From: a bacterium UBA2214
GTDB lineage: Bacteria; Zhuqueibacterota; Zhuqueibacteria; Residuimicrobiales; Residuimicrobiaceae
DNA: 35,098 nucleotides
Direction of reading: 5' to 3'
NCBI GenBank assembly: GCA_002327255.1
Contig: DCUM01000220.1
Span: 8,133-43,230, forward strand
In this document: positions 8,380-15,219 of the stretch, piece after piece
How positions within the stretch are numbered: the stretch's first letter is position 1
How the letters are laid out: each line of letters opens with the position of its first letter
Notes under the pieces: generated by a model
What the model saw: the letters and a program-made list of their open reading frames with translations, nothing else
What the model was told of the DNA's origin: nothing
Database searches by the model: none
Program-made: the position numbers and the translations under genes

Positions 8380-9495
8380 ATGAATCGTCGTTTGCGCGGC
8401 GCCGGGTTGGTGGGGATTGTGCTTTTACTTTTGCTGGCCCTGATCATTGGCTGTGGGGAGAAACAGACTGCCCCGACCTCTCCGCAGCCTTCCGCAAAAG
8501 CGGAAGAATGGACGCTTGACAATCCGTTGTTCAAGCCGGCCATCGCGGTACAGGAACAGAACACACCCTATTTAATGAAGAACGCCGAAGTTGTGGGTAC
8601 GGCCGTGACGCTGACGGAGGACGGGCAGCCCGCCATTCTGGTGCTCGTCAAAACGGGCGCCTTGCAGAGAGGTCCCGGTGGCATTCCCTTGACTCTGGAA
8701 AACCTGCCTGTAATCGTTGAGGTGACCGGCGAAATCCGCCCCATGAAGACAACGACACCGACCATCGATCATAAGGCCAAACAGACACCGCCGATCCAGC
8801 TTGGCACTTCGGGAGGCTGGCGTTATGACCTGGCCAATGGTTATTGCTGCGGCGGCACACTGGGTTCAATGATTCAAAAGGGCGGCAGCAAATACATCCT
8901 CAGCAACTATCACGTCCTCGAGGCGGACATTGTCTCGGGCGGCAACAATCGCGTTGCGACAACGGGTGATCCTGTCGTCCAGCCGGGATTGATCGATATC
9001 GGCTGTGTCGCCAGCAATGGTCAGGATGTCGCGACACTGGAAGTATACCACAGCCTTCCCAATAACAACGTCGATGCCGCCATCGCCAAGATCATCACCG
9101 GGATGGTTGATGCGAACGGTGCGATTCTGGAAATCGGCACCCTGAGTGCCAGCACGGTCGCTGCCGCGGTCAATCAAGCCGTGAAAAAGAGCGGCCGCAC
9201 CACCGGGTTGACGCGCAGCAAGGTGAGCGGCCTCAACGCGACGGTCTCGGTGGCCTACGATAACGAATGCGCCGGCAGCGCAGCCTTCACCAAGACCTTC
9301 ACCGGCCAGATCATCATCACCAACAGAGCGAGCAAGTTTCTCAATTCGGGTGATTCCGGTTCATTGATGGTGGAAGATATCTCCACCAATCCACGCGCCG
9401 TGGGTCTGTTGTTCGCGGGTGGAAGCAGCACTGCGGTGGCCAACCCCATCGACCAGGTGCTCTCCTTCTTTGGGGCTACCATGGTGGGTAACTGA
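8380..9495 (+). CDS. S1 (trypsin-like) serine protease lipoprotein
   Basis: A 371-residue predicted lipoprotein with a chymotrypsin-fold protease domain. The N terminus has a hydrophobic stretch ending in the lipobox IIGC (Cys25). The catalytic triad is visible: His178 in SNYHVL, Asp232 in VDAAIAKI and Ser326 in GDSGS. Residues 26-140 form an N-terminal extension of unknown function, and two Cys sit together at YCCGG (156-157). AGGAGG at 8369-8374 lies five bases before the ATG, which fixes the start. The gene is flanked on both sides by minus-strand cytochrome operons and shares a divergent control region with one of them. It may process or quality-control envelope proteins; that is a guess from position. 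A role unrelated to the cytochromes is equally possible. A shared hairpin terminator follows. Confidence 0.85.
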   Translation: MNRRLRGAGLVGIVLLLLLALIIGCGEKQTAPTSPQPSAKAEEWTLDNPLFKPAIAVQEQNTPYLMKNAEVVGTAVTLTEDGQPAILVLVKTGALQRGPGGIPLTLENLPVIVEVTGEIRPMKTTTPTIDHKAKQTPPIQLGTSGGWRYDLANGYCCGGTLGSMIQKGGSKYILSNYHVLEADIVSGGNNRVATTGDPVVQPGLIDIGCVASNGQDVATLEVYHSLPNNNVDAAIAKIITGMVDANGAILEIGTLSASTVAAAVNQAVKKSGRTTGLTRSKVSGLNATVSVAYDNECAGSAAFTKTFTGQIIITNRASKFLNSGDSGSLMVEDISTNPRAVGLLFAGGSSTAVANPIDQVLSFFGATMVGN

Positions 9496-9515
9496 TAGCG
9501 CTTGTGTCTGAACAG

Positions 9516-9555
9516 AAAAGCCCGGCGATCAGATTTCGTTCGCCGGGCTTTTTTT
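9516..9555. terminator. Bidirectional terminator shared by two convergent genes
   Basis: AAAAGCCCGGCG (9516-9527) pairs with CGCCGGGCTTTT (9541-9552), with a T run to 9555 on the plus strand and four T on the minus strand. It ends the protease gene. On the minus strand its first arm encodes the last codons (KSPA) of the small membrane protein gene, whose stop falls in the loop. Confidence 0.88.
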
Positions 9556-9744
9556 ATTTTCCGTGCGCACTCTTCTTTTCTGCAGAAAGAGGGACAGGGA
9601 GGCGCCGGTGGCCACCCCTGCAAAAAACAGCGTCAAAAGCGGTGCGGCCGTCGCGACCTTGCCCAGCAGGGTATAGCCGCTGATGATTCCAGCCATGGCA
9701 ATGAGGATCATGCTCGCCAATGCCCATCTTTCATTTCGTGTCAT
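9529..9744 (-). CDS. Small two-helix membrane protein of unknown function
   Basis: A 71-residue protein with two hydrophobic helices (about 8-28 and 34-53) and a basic, charged C-terminal tail (QKRRVRTENKKS), which suggests a hairpin-like inner-membrane protein with both ends in the cytoplasm. AGAGGAG precedes the ATG at 9744, which supports this start over longer upstream readings. It lies 201 bases beyond the spermidine-synthase-like gene on the same strand, so it could be the last gene of that operon. I do not recognise the family. Confidence 0.6.
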   Translation of the reverse strand: MTRNERWALASMILIAMAGIISGYTLLGKVATAAPLLTLFFAGVATGASLSLFLQKRRVRTENKKSPANEI

Positions 9745-9782
9745 GGATTTGTCTCCTCTGCTGGCGTCAAGCCTCAATGATT

Positions 9783-9812
9783 CGCCGCCCGGGATGCCGG
9801 GCGATGCGGCGC
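9783..9812 (-). other. GC-rich hairpin between two minus-strand genes
   Basis: GCCCGG (9787-9792) and CCGGGC (9797-9802) flank a 4-base loop, with further interrupted pairing of CGCCG and CGGCG outside. There is no T tract, so this is at most a weak terminator or an RNA-stability element between the spermidine-synthase-like gene and the small membrane protein gene. Confidence 0.35.
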
Positions 9813-9945
9813 AAGCAAACTTCAAAACGCCGCAAATCTGTGTTTTTTATTTTGGACTGAAAAATCAGATTATGGATCGAAGCAAACCTCCAACCGATTC
9901 GCCGCCGCCGTTTCTGCGTTGACACCGGTTCCTGACTGAATCAGG

Positions 9946-11454
9946 TCAGAACAAATCCTGCAGTTTTTTTCGCGCTGCCAGATTGATCTCTTCCGCCCAG
10001 AGATCGGCGGCATTGCGATCGTCGCTGAGAATCTCGACATCCGCGGTTTCAGGGAAGAAGCGGTTGTCCCAGGCGTGATTGCGCTGCACCACCACCCAGT
10101 GCATATAGTCGTCCATGATGACATCGAGCGGATTTCCCAGCCAATCCTCCGGAAATTCCAGGGGCCGGTTGGACGCCAGGATGATGACATTGCCGAGCGT
10201 ATTGGGCGGTTCGTGACAGGGCAGCGCCGTGACGTCGCTGAAGACGCTGTGCAGGGTTTTGCACAGGCTCCTTACCAGATCATGGTGCCATCCCACGGAT
10301 TCCACATTCATGGCAAAGACGCCGTCCGGGGTCAGTCTGGTTTGCACCAGCTGAAAGACTTCGCAGGTGGTCAAATGCAGGGGAATGGAGCTGCTGCCAA
10401 AGGCATCGAGGATGATGACCTGATATCTTTGGTCGTTGCGGTTCAGAAATTGCCGGCCATCCATTTCATGAATCACGGCTTCATGGGGTGCGAGTCCGAA
10501 ATAGTCTTGCGCCATGCGTACCACCACCGGATCGATCTCGACCGTATCGACGCGCCAGGCTTCCGCCGCCCAGATTTTGGCCACGCTGCCCCCGCCCAAA
10601 CCGATGAGCAGCATCTCCCCGGTCTGATCGAAAAACAGGCGCACAATATCCAGTACCACGGCATAGCGCATTTGCGTTTTGTAATCCGGCAGGGCTGCCG
10701 CGGTATGAATGGCGCCGTCGATGAGGAGATAACGGCTCCCGTCGTCGTCGAGAATGGATATGTCACCATAGGGACTGTGCTGGAAATGAACGATGCGTTC
10801 GTCGCCCGGGGCTTCGGGGATGAGCGCACCGAGCGGCAGCAGCAGAAACAGGAGCAGCACAGCGCGTTTCGTCCGGCGCCGTTGGCTGAGCAGGGTGATG
10901 AGGGCGGTGAGGAGGAGCAGGAAACCGATGCTCCAGGTGAGACGATTGACGCCAAAGTGCGGTATCAGCCAGAATCCGGTGATCAGGGCAGCGGCGACAC
11001 TGGCCAGGGTCGAGGTGGCGGAGAGCGCGCCCGCCGTACGCCCCAATTGTTCCATCTGCCGTGTTTGCAGTTTCAGTGCGTAGGGACTCACCATCCCCAG
11101 CAGTGTGAGGGCCGGCGAGAACAGGGTGAAGGCGCCGGTCAGCAGCGCGGCGCGGAGTCCGAGCGGCTGCAGCAGCACCAGAAGTGGAGTTTTGGCGAGC
11201 GGTATCAGCAGCAGCCAGATGCCGGCACCGGCCAGGAGCAGTGCGAGCCGCTGCAGGGTTGCGCCGCGATCCGCCCAGCGGCCGCCCCAGTAATAACCGA
11301 GGCTCAGAGAGAGCAGGGTGACGGTGATGAGGGCCGACCAGAGATAGAGGGTCACGCCATAGAAGGGCCCTAGGATGCGCGTGCCGAGGATTTCAATGGC
11401 GAGCACACTGGCGCCCGCCGCCGCCACGATGAAGTAGATGGTCGTCCGGTGCAT
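9946..11454 (-). CDS. Fused membrane domain / spermidine synthase-like protein
   Basis: A 502-residue protein. Residues 1-210 form about seven hydrophobic helices resembling the membrane half of fused MFS/spermidine synthase proteins. Residues 220-500 carry a spermidine-synthase-type Rossmann domain: the nucleotide-binding loop GLGGGS (285-290), the acidic strand end VEIDP (305-309) and a catalytic-type Asp350 in LDAFG. Family knowledge predicts binding of (decarboxylated) S-adenosylmethionine and alkyl transfer, but many fused members have no proven polyamine role. The ATG at 11454 lies 13 bases after the stop of the 15-haem lipoprotein, so it is almost certainly co-transcribed with the cytochromes; the longer frame would overlap that gene and is rejected. 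Its job in a cytochrome operon is unknown: modification of an envelope component or acquisition by chance are both possible. Confidence 0.82.
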   Translation of the reverse strand: MHRTTIYFIVAAAGASVLAIEILGTRILGPFYGVTLYLWSALITVTLLSLSLGYYWGGRWADRGATLQRLALLLAGAGIWLLLIPLAKTPLLVLLQPLGLRAALLTGAFTLFSPALTLLGMVSPYALKLQTRQMEQLGRTAGALSATSTLASVAAALITGFWLIPHFGVNRLTWSIGFLLLLTALITLLSQRRRTKRAVLLLFLLLPLGALIPEAPGDERIVHFQHSPYGDISILDDDGSRYLLIDGAIHTAAALPDYKTQMRYAVVLDIVRLFFDQTGEMLLIGLGGGSVAKIWAAEAWRVDTVEIDPVVVRMAQDYFGLAPHEAVIHEMDGRQFLNRNDQRYQVIILDAFGSSSIPLHLTTCEVFQLVQTRLTPDGVFAMNVESVGWHHDLVRSLCKTLHSVFSDVTALPCHEPPNTLGNVIILASNRPLEFPEDWLGNPLDVIMDDYMHWVVVQRNHAWDNRFFPETADVEILSDDRNAADLWAEEINLAARKKLQDLF

Positions 11455-11467
11455 GCGGTTTTCCGGG

Positions 11468-12826
11468 TTAGTGGTTCCATATAAAATTTTTATCCGGATT
11501 GTTGGCATGGCATCCGGTTTCACACGTGGCCGTCGCCGGATTCCATTGCCACAGGCTGCTGACCTCGGCATGGCCCGGGGTGTTGTCATCATAGACATGA
11601 CCCGGGGCCGCAAAGGTGGCTGGCACGAGGTGGCAGAGGAGGCAGGTATATTTCTTGTCCGCCACATGGAATTGATGCCGTCCGACACCCATCGCGGTCA
11701 TGACCGTGTTTCCCTGTGTGTCTTTGGGCGGGTGAATCATGGGCGTGTTGCCATGACAGAGTGTGCACGATTCCGGCCCCTGTGGCGTCGTATGACAGGC
11801 ATGGCAGGAACTGCCTGAGGTGCCGCCAGCGTAATCACTGCCGTGACAGGCCTGGCAACGTCGCAGGTCATGACGGCGGGCGCGCAAATAGGATATGTGC
11901 GTATCGCCTTCACCCACTGTACGCCATGTCGAGGGGTGCGGATAGGCGTCGTGGCATGGATAGCAGGAGCGCCCGCTGCTGCCGCCTTGGTAATCCGCGC
12001 CGTGACACGCGGTGCAGCTGATCATCTCATACCCTTTGCCCTTGAGATAGGAGCCATGAAATTGGCTGCTGCTGGCATCTGATTGAAAGCCGCTGCTGTG
12101 GGGATAGTCCTGATGGCAGGCGTTGCAGGCCTGTTTGCCGTCGCCGCCCTGCAAATGATCGCCATGGCAGGCCTGGCATTCCTCGAGCCTGAACTGGCGG
12201 CTCTTGAGCCAGGCGCCGTGATAATCGGGCGTATCTTCGAGCAGCCAATCCTTATTGTGCGGGTAGGAGGCGTGACAGGCGGTGCAGGGCGCTTTGCCCG
12301 GACCGCCCTGGAATTGATCGCCATGACAGGGTTTGCAACTGCTCAAATCCCAATTGACGCTTTTTGCGAAGGCGCCGTGGAATTGGGCATCGCCTGTTTT
12401 ATTCCAGTTGGCATCGTGGGGATAGAGCGCATGACATTGGGTGCAGGGCGTCTTACCCGGACCACCAGCGAGATTCGCACCATGGCAAGTCTGGCACTGG
12501 GTGGTTGAATAATTTACACGGCCGAGATAACCGCCATGAAATTGCGCGCTTCCGCTTTGCAGCCACCCCGATTTATGAGGGTAGGAAGTATGGCATTTGA
12601 AACAGGATACTTCGGAAGTGCCGCCGCTGTAGTCGTCGCCATGACAGCTGGCGCAGGCGACCGATCCGGCGGCGAGCACTTTGTCGCCATGGTTCACTTT
12701 ACCCGATGTCTGAACCCACCCCTGTGGATGTGTGAGATTGGGTTGTGGTGTCTGATCTTGCGAACAGCCGACAAGAAAGAGAATTCCCAAACCCAATAGC
12801 ACTTGAGGCACTATGCCATTTTTCAT
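11468..12826 (-). CDS. Fifteen-haem outer-surface cytochrome lipoprotein made of tandem diheme modules
   Basis: A 452-residue predicted lipoprotein with lipobox LVGC (Cys21). It has 14 CX2CH sites and a last CX3CH site (CETGCH). Residues 58-323 are five tandem modules of 53-54 residues plus a partial sixth. Each full module carries two haem motifs (CxxCHG...GG...CxxCH), then a conserved YPH and a conserved His in (F/Y)HG (THI in module five). Those two extra His could be the distal ligands of the two haems, giving a self-contained bis-His pair per module. By analogy with OmcB and MtrC it would be the surface member of a porin-cytochrome conduit: barrel and periplasmic cytochrome genes lie immediately upstream in the same operon. 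AAGGA precedes the ATG at 12826. The fold differs visibly from MtrC or OmcB; surface location is inferred. Confidence 0.88.
   Translation of the reverse strand: MKNGIVPQVLLGLGILFLVGCSQDQTPQPNLTHPQGWVQTSGKVNHGDKVLAAGSVACASCHGDDYSGGTSEVSCFKCHTSYPHKSGWLQSGSAQFHGGYLGRVNYSTTQCQTCHGANLAGGPGKTPCTQCHALYPHDANWNKTGDAQFHGAFAKSVNWDLSSCKPCHGDQFQGGPGKAPCTACHASYPHNKDWLLEDTPDYHGAWLKSRQFRLEECQACHGDHLQGGDGKQACNACHQDYPHSSGFQSDASSSQFHGSYLKGKGYEMISCTACHGADYQGGSSGRSCYPCHDAYPHPSTWRTVGEGDTHISYLRARRHDLRRCQACHGSDYAGGTSGSSCHACHTTPQGPESCTLCHGNTPMIHPPKDTQGNTVMTAMGVGRHQFHVADKKYTCLLCHLVPATFAAPGHVYDDNTPGHAEVSSLWQWNPATATCETGCHANNPDKNFIWNH
11858..12655 (-). repeat. Five tandem 53-54-codon diheme modules in the cytochrome lipoprotein
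   Basis: Module starts fall at residues 58, 111, 164, 217 and 271, with a partial sixth from 324. The invariant frame is CxxCHG, a GG near position 11, CxxCH near 18, YPH near 25 and a His near 40. Sequence between these points has diverged, so the array looks old and selected for geometry rather than recently amplified. Confidence 0.85.
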
Positions 12827-12864
12827 GGAATATCCTTTTTACAGAGACTGCATGAAAAGTTGAT

Positions 12865-13746
12865 TCACCGGGCCGGGTGACACTGGACACAAATCGGCTG
12901 CGATTGCTCCTGGCTGTGGCACACCAGACAGCCGTCGAGATCGGCGCGGGCAGCGCGGACGTGCGTGCCGCCGGTGCGCGGATTGGACCAGCCCGCGCTG
13001 TTGTGGGTGCGCGGGATGACCATCTGCTCGCGGTGGCAGGTGATGCAATACTGTTCATCCTCATGACAGGTCTGGCACTGCTGCTTGTTGCCACGGGCCA
13101 TGATGCCATGATTATTGATAAAATTCAGGGGGTGTGCCTTGCGGTCCAGATTGTCCCGCTTGTGACAGGAGAGGCACTGGTTGTCGGTGTGACACATTTT
13201 GCATTCGTGGGCCGCATTCTGCTGATGGACGCCGTGGGTTTTGCTCCAGTCGAGGCGATGGTCGGCCGGCGTCAGGTTTTCGCCGCGGTTGTGGCAGTCG
13301 TAGCAATAATCGGGTTTTTCCTGATCCTGATGGCAACCGGAACAGGCGGGCATTTTGGGCAGATGCTCACCCTGCACGCTTTCGCTGCGGGCGATGCCCT
13401 CATGACACGTCTCACAGTTCATTTTTGGGGAGATGTGTTTGGCATGCGGGAATTTGGCGATATAGGTTTTCACTCTCGACAGGGTCAGGGCATTGTCGAC
13501 ATCGCCATGGCAGAGAGAACACTCGGCTTCGGAATCGTGACAATTGAAGCAGCTCTCCTTGGCCGGCAGCAAGTCATCATCCGCGGCAGCACTGGTCGAA
13601 GCGGCTTCATGGCAATCGCTGCAGCCGGCGCCGACGCTCTCGGCGTGGAGTCTGTGGGAGAATTTCAATTCAACGGTCTGTGCCTGCACCATGGAAAGGG
13701 ACAGGACGAATAGAGCCATGACGAGTCGTATTGAATGGTTTTTCAT
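12865..13746 (-). CDS. Twelve-haem periplasmic cytochrome c
   Basis: A 293-residue exported protein with a signal peptide (residues 1-22, ending VQAQ). Twelve CX2CH sites (CSDCH, CFNCH, CSLCH, CETCH, CSGCH, CYDCH, CKMCH, CLSCH, CQTCH, CITCH, CLVCH, CVQCH) fall in residues 42-290, about one haem per 21 residues, the density of wire-like cytochromes such as MtrA or OmaB. The opening FSHRLHA with the first site resembles c3/c7-type folds. No membrane helix or lipobox follows the signal. GGAGAGG precedes the ATG at 13746, only 14 bases after the stop of the barrel gene, so the two are co-transcribed. It probably sits in or below the barrel and carries electrons across the outer membrane; this role is inferred from gene order and haem density. 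Confidence 0.88.
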   Translation of the reverse strand: MKNHSIRLVMALFVLSLSMVQAQTVELKFSHRLHAESVGAGCSDCHEAASTSAAADDDLLPAKESCFNCHDSEAECSLCHGDVDNALTLSRVKTYIAKFPHAKHISPKMNCETCHEGIARSESVQGEHLPKMPACSGCHQDQEKPDYCYDCHNRGENLTPADHRLDWSKTHGVHQQNAAHECKMCHTDNQCLSCHKRDNLDRKAHPLNFINNHGIMARGNKQQCQTCHEDEQYCITCHREQMVIPRTHNSAGWSNPRTGGTHVRAARADLDGCLVCHSQEQSQPICVQCHPAR

Positions 13747-13760
13747 AGCGTCCTCTCCAG

Positions 13761-14951
13761 TTACCAGCGCCAGGTGATATGATTTAAAAAGCGTGAATCC
13801 TGTTTCTTGTAACGGTTGGTCAGCCATTGGTACTCGGCGACGAACTGCCACTTGCGGTTCAGGCTGTAGGTGAGTCGTGCTGCATTGGCCAGCTGATCGT
13901 CATATTCATAGACCGTTTCGGTGCGGTATTTGGAATAGTCGACGTACAGGGAAGCGACCAGTTCACGCCAGACGGGATAGCCATAGTTGAAAAAGGCGCC
14001 GATTTGATCACCGCTGTAGCCCGATTCGTAGAGCATGCCGATGGCACCGTAATCATTCTGCAGGGAGAGCAGGAGGCGGTCGGCGCTCTCGGCATCGAAC
14101 ATCAGATGCTGATACTGCGCTTCCAGTCCGAGTTTGGCCATGAACTGCCAGTCCACCCCGGCGCGCAGCTGCTGATAGGAATTGACCGAAAAAATGGTGA
14201 AATAGGAATTGGCATAGACCTGGGGATGTTGCTGTTTGTATTCGACAAAAGTCGCGAGTTCCCTGTTCCAGGCGCGCCGCAGGTTGAGCAGGAGGCGATG
14301 CATGCGTTCATTCTTGAGATCGTAATGACTCTGCAAACGCAGATTCACCCAGGGGATGAGCTGGGTGGTAATATTGGCGCCGGCGATCTGCCAGTAGGCA
14401 TCGGATTCATTGCTGCGTTGCAGGAAAAAGAGCTGCCAGTTGCTTTTGGCCAGTTTTTTCGCCTGCAGCATGCCGCCGAGGACAAAGCTGTCCTCCAGTC
14501 TCTGCATTTCGAAAGTGCGTGAGGGTGTGCTTTTCGCCCCGCCATAGAGCTGCACCGACCAGCGCGGTGTGATGGTGATCTGTGCATTCAGGCCATCCAG
14601 GGCCCCCAAGGGTGTCCCGGGATGGAGAAATTGCCTGCCCAGCGTCACATGGAGATGGTTATTAAAGAGCTGTTTGAATTCAAGGTTCAGCGCATAGGCT
14701 CTGAAGCGCAGATCATTGTCGAGAACCTGATTGACATCTGAGAGAGCATGCAGGTTGGCGTTCAAGCCGATTTTTTTGCAGGGCGAGAGTGCATTGAAGT
14801 GCACTAACTGGTGGATCCGGGTGTGCGCCTTGTCACTTTCAAAGGCGTAAATGGAATTACGCACCTGGCCATGGAAAGTGATGCCCTGGGCCAGCAGGTG
14901 TGTCGACCAGATCAACAGACTGGGCAACAGGAACAGCGCTCGTCTTTTCAT
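13761..14951 (-). CDS. Outer-membrane beta-barrel, candidate porin of a cytochrome conduit
   Basis: A 396-residue protein with a signal peptide (about 1-22, ending LLAQ), alternating polar/hydrophobic segments rich in aromatic residues throughout, and a C-terminal Trp (ITWRW), all typical of outer-membrane beta-barrels. The length suggests roughly 16-20 strands. I see no recognisable enzymatic motif. GAGGAA precedes the ATG at 14951. It is the first gene of an operon that continues with a 12-haem periplasmic cytochrome and a 15-haem lipoprotein, matching the porin partner (MtrB/OmbB type) of porin-cytochrome complexes. Sequence similarity to MtrB or OmbB is not evident to me; the call rests on topology and neighbours. 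It could instead be an unrelated porin. Confidence 0.75.
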   Translation of the reverse strand: MKRRALFLLPSLLIWSTHLLAQGITFHGQVRNSIYAFESDKAHTRIHQLVHFNALSPCKKIGLNANLHALSDVNQVLDNDLRFRAYALNLEFKQLFNNHLHVTLGRQFLHPGTPLGALDGLNAQITITPRWSVQLYGGAKSTPSRTFEMQRLEDSFVLGGMLQAKKLAKSNWQLFFLQRSNESDAYWQIAGANITTQLIPWVNLRLQSHYDLKNERMHRLLLNLRRAWNRELATFVEYKQQHPQVYANSYFTIFSVNSYQQLRAGVDWQFMAKLGLEAQYQHLMFDAESADRLLLSLQNDYGAIGMLYESGYSGDQIGAFFNYGYPVWRELVASLYVDYSKYRTETVYEYDDQLANAARLTYSLNRKWQFVAEYQWLTNRYKKQDSRFLNHITWRW

Positions 14952-15043
14952 GGTTCCTCGCTGGGTAGGTTGGATTCAATAAAGCGGTCATTTGTTTCGA
15001 TTTTACGAAATAACAAGATATTACGCCTGTTTGTTCATGCTGA

Positions 15044-15072
15044 AACATAATCACTGCATTAAAAAAAAGCAA
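15044..15072 (-). promoter_or_regulatory. Candidate promoter of the barrel-cytochrome operon
   Basis: On the minus strand TTGCTT and TATGTT are 17 bases apart; the start would be near 15037, with a leader of about 86 bases. An alternative, TTTCAG-16-TAATAT, lies closer to the gene. Confidence 0.35.
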
Positions 15073-15146
15073 GTGATTTGTGCTGTTATTTTGCCGGTTG
15101 CATGTGAATTGCCGATTATAGGTGGCGTATGGTGGAAAATAAGGGC

Positions 15147-15175
15147 TTGCATTTGCACAACGGGTTTAATAAATT
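15147..15175 (+). promoter_or_regulatory. Candidate promoter of the symporter gene
   Basis: TTGCAT (15147-15152), 17 bases, TAAATT (15170-15175). The imperfect palindrome TTTGCA...TGCAAA (about 15152-15180) overlaps it and could be an operator. Confidence 0.4.
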
Positions 15176-15219
15176 GCAAAGATTACCACTTCAGCCGTAC
15201 ATCCTCAGAGGAATCTCAT

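Noticed and set aside
10075..11373. Plus-strand frame of 432 codons opposite the spermidine-synthase-like gene
   Set aside because: Gln/Gly-rich shadow with no recognisable domain; the minus-strand gene has clear motifs.
11858..12655. Tandem repeats considered as a CRISPR array
   Set aside because: The units are about 159-162 bases, in frame, diverged at DNA level and encode haem modules.
12877..13713. Plus-strand frame of 278 codons opposite the 12-haem cytochrome
   Set aside because: Low-complexity hydrophobic translation arising from CX2CH codons read in reverse; no start signal.
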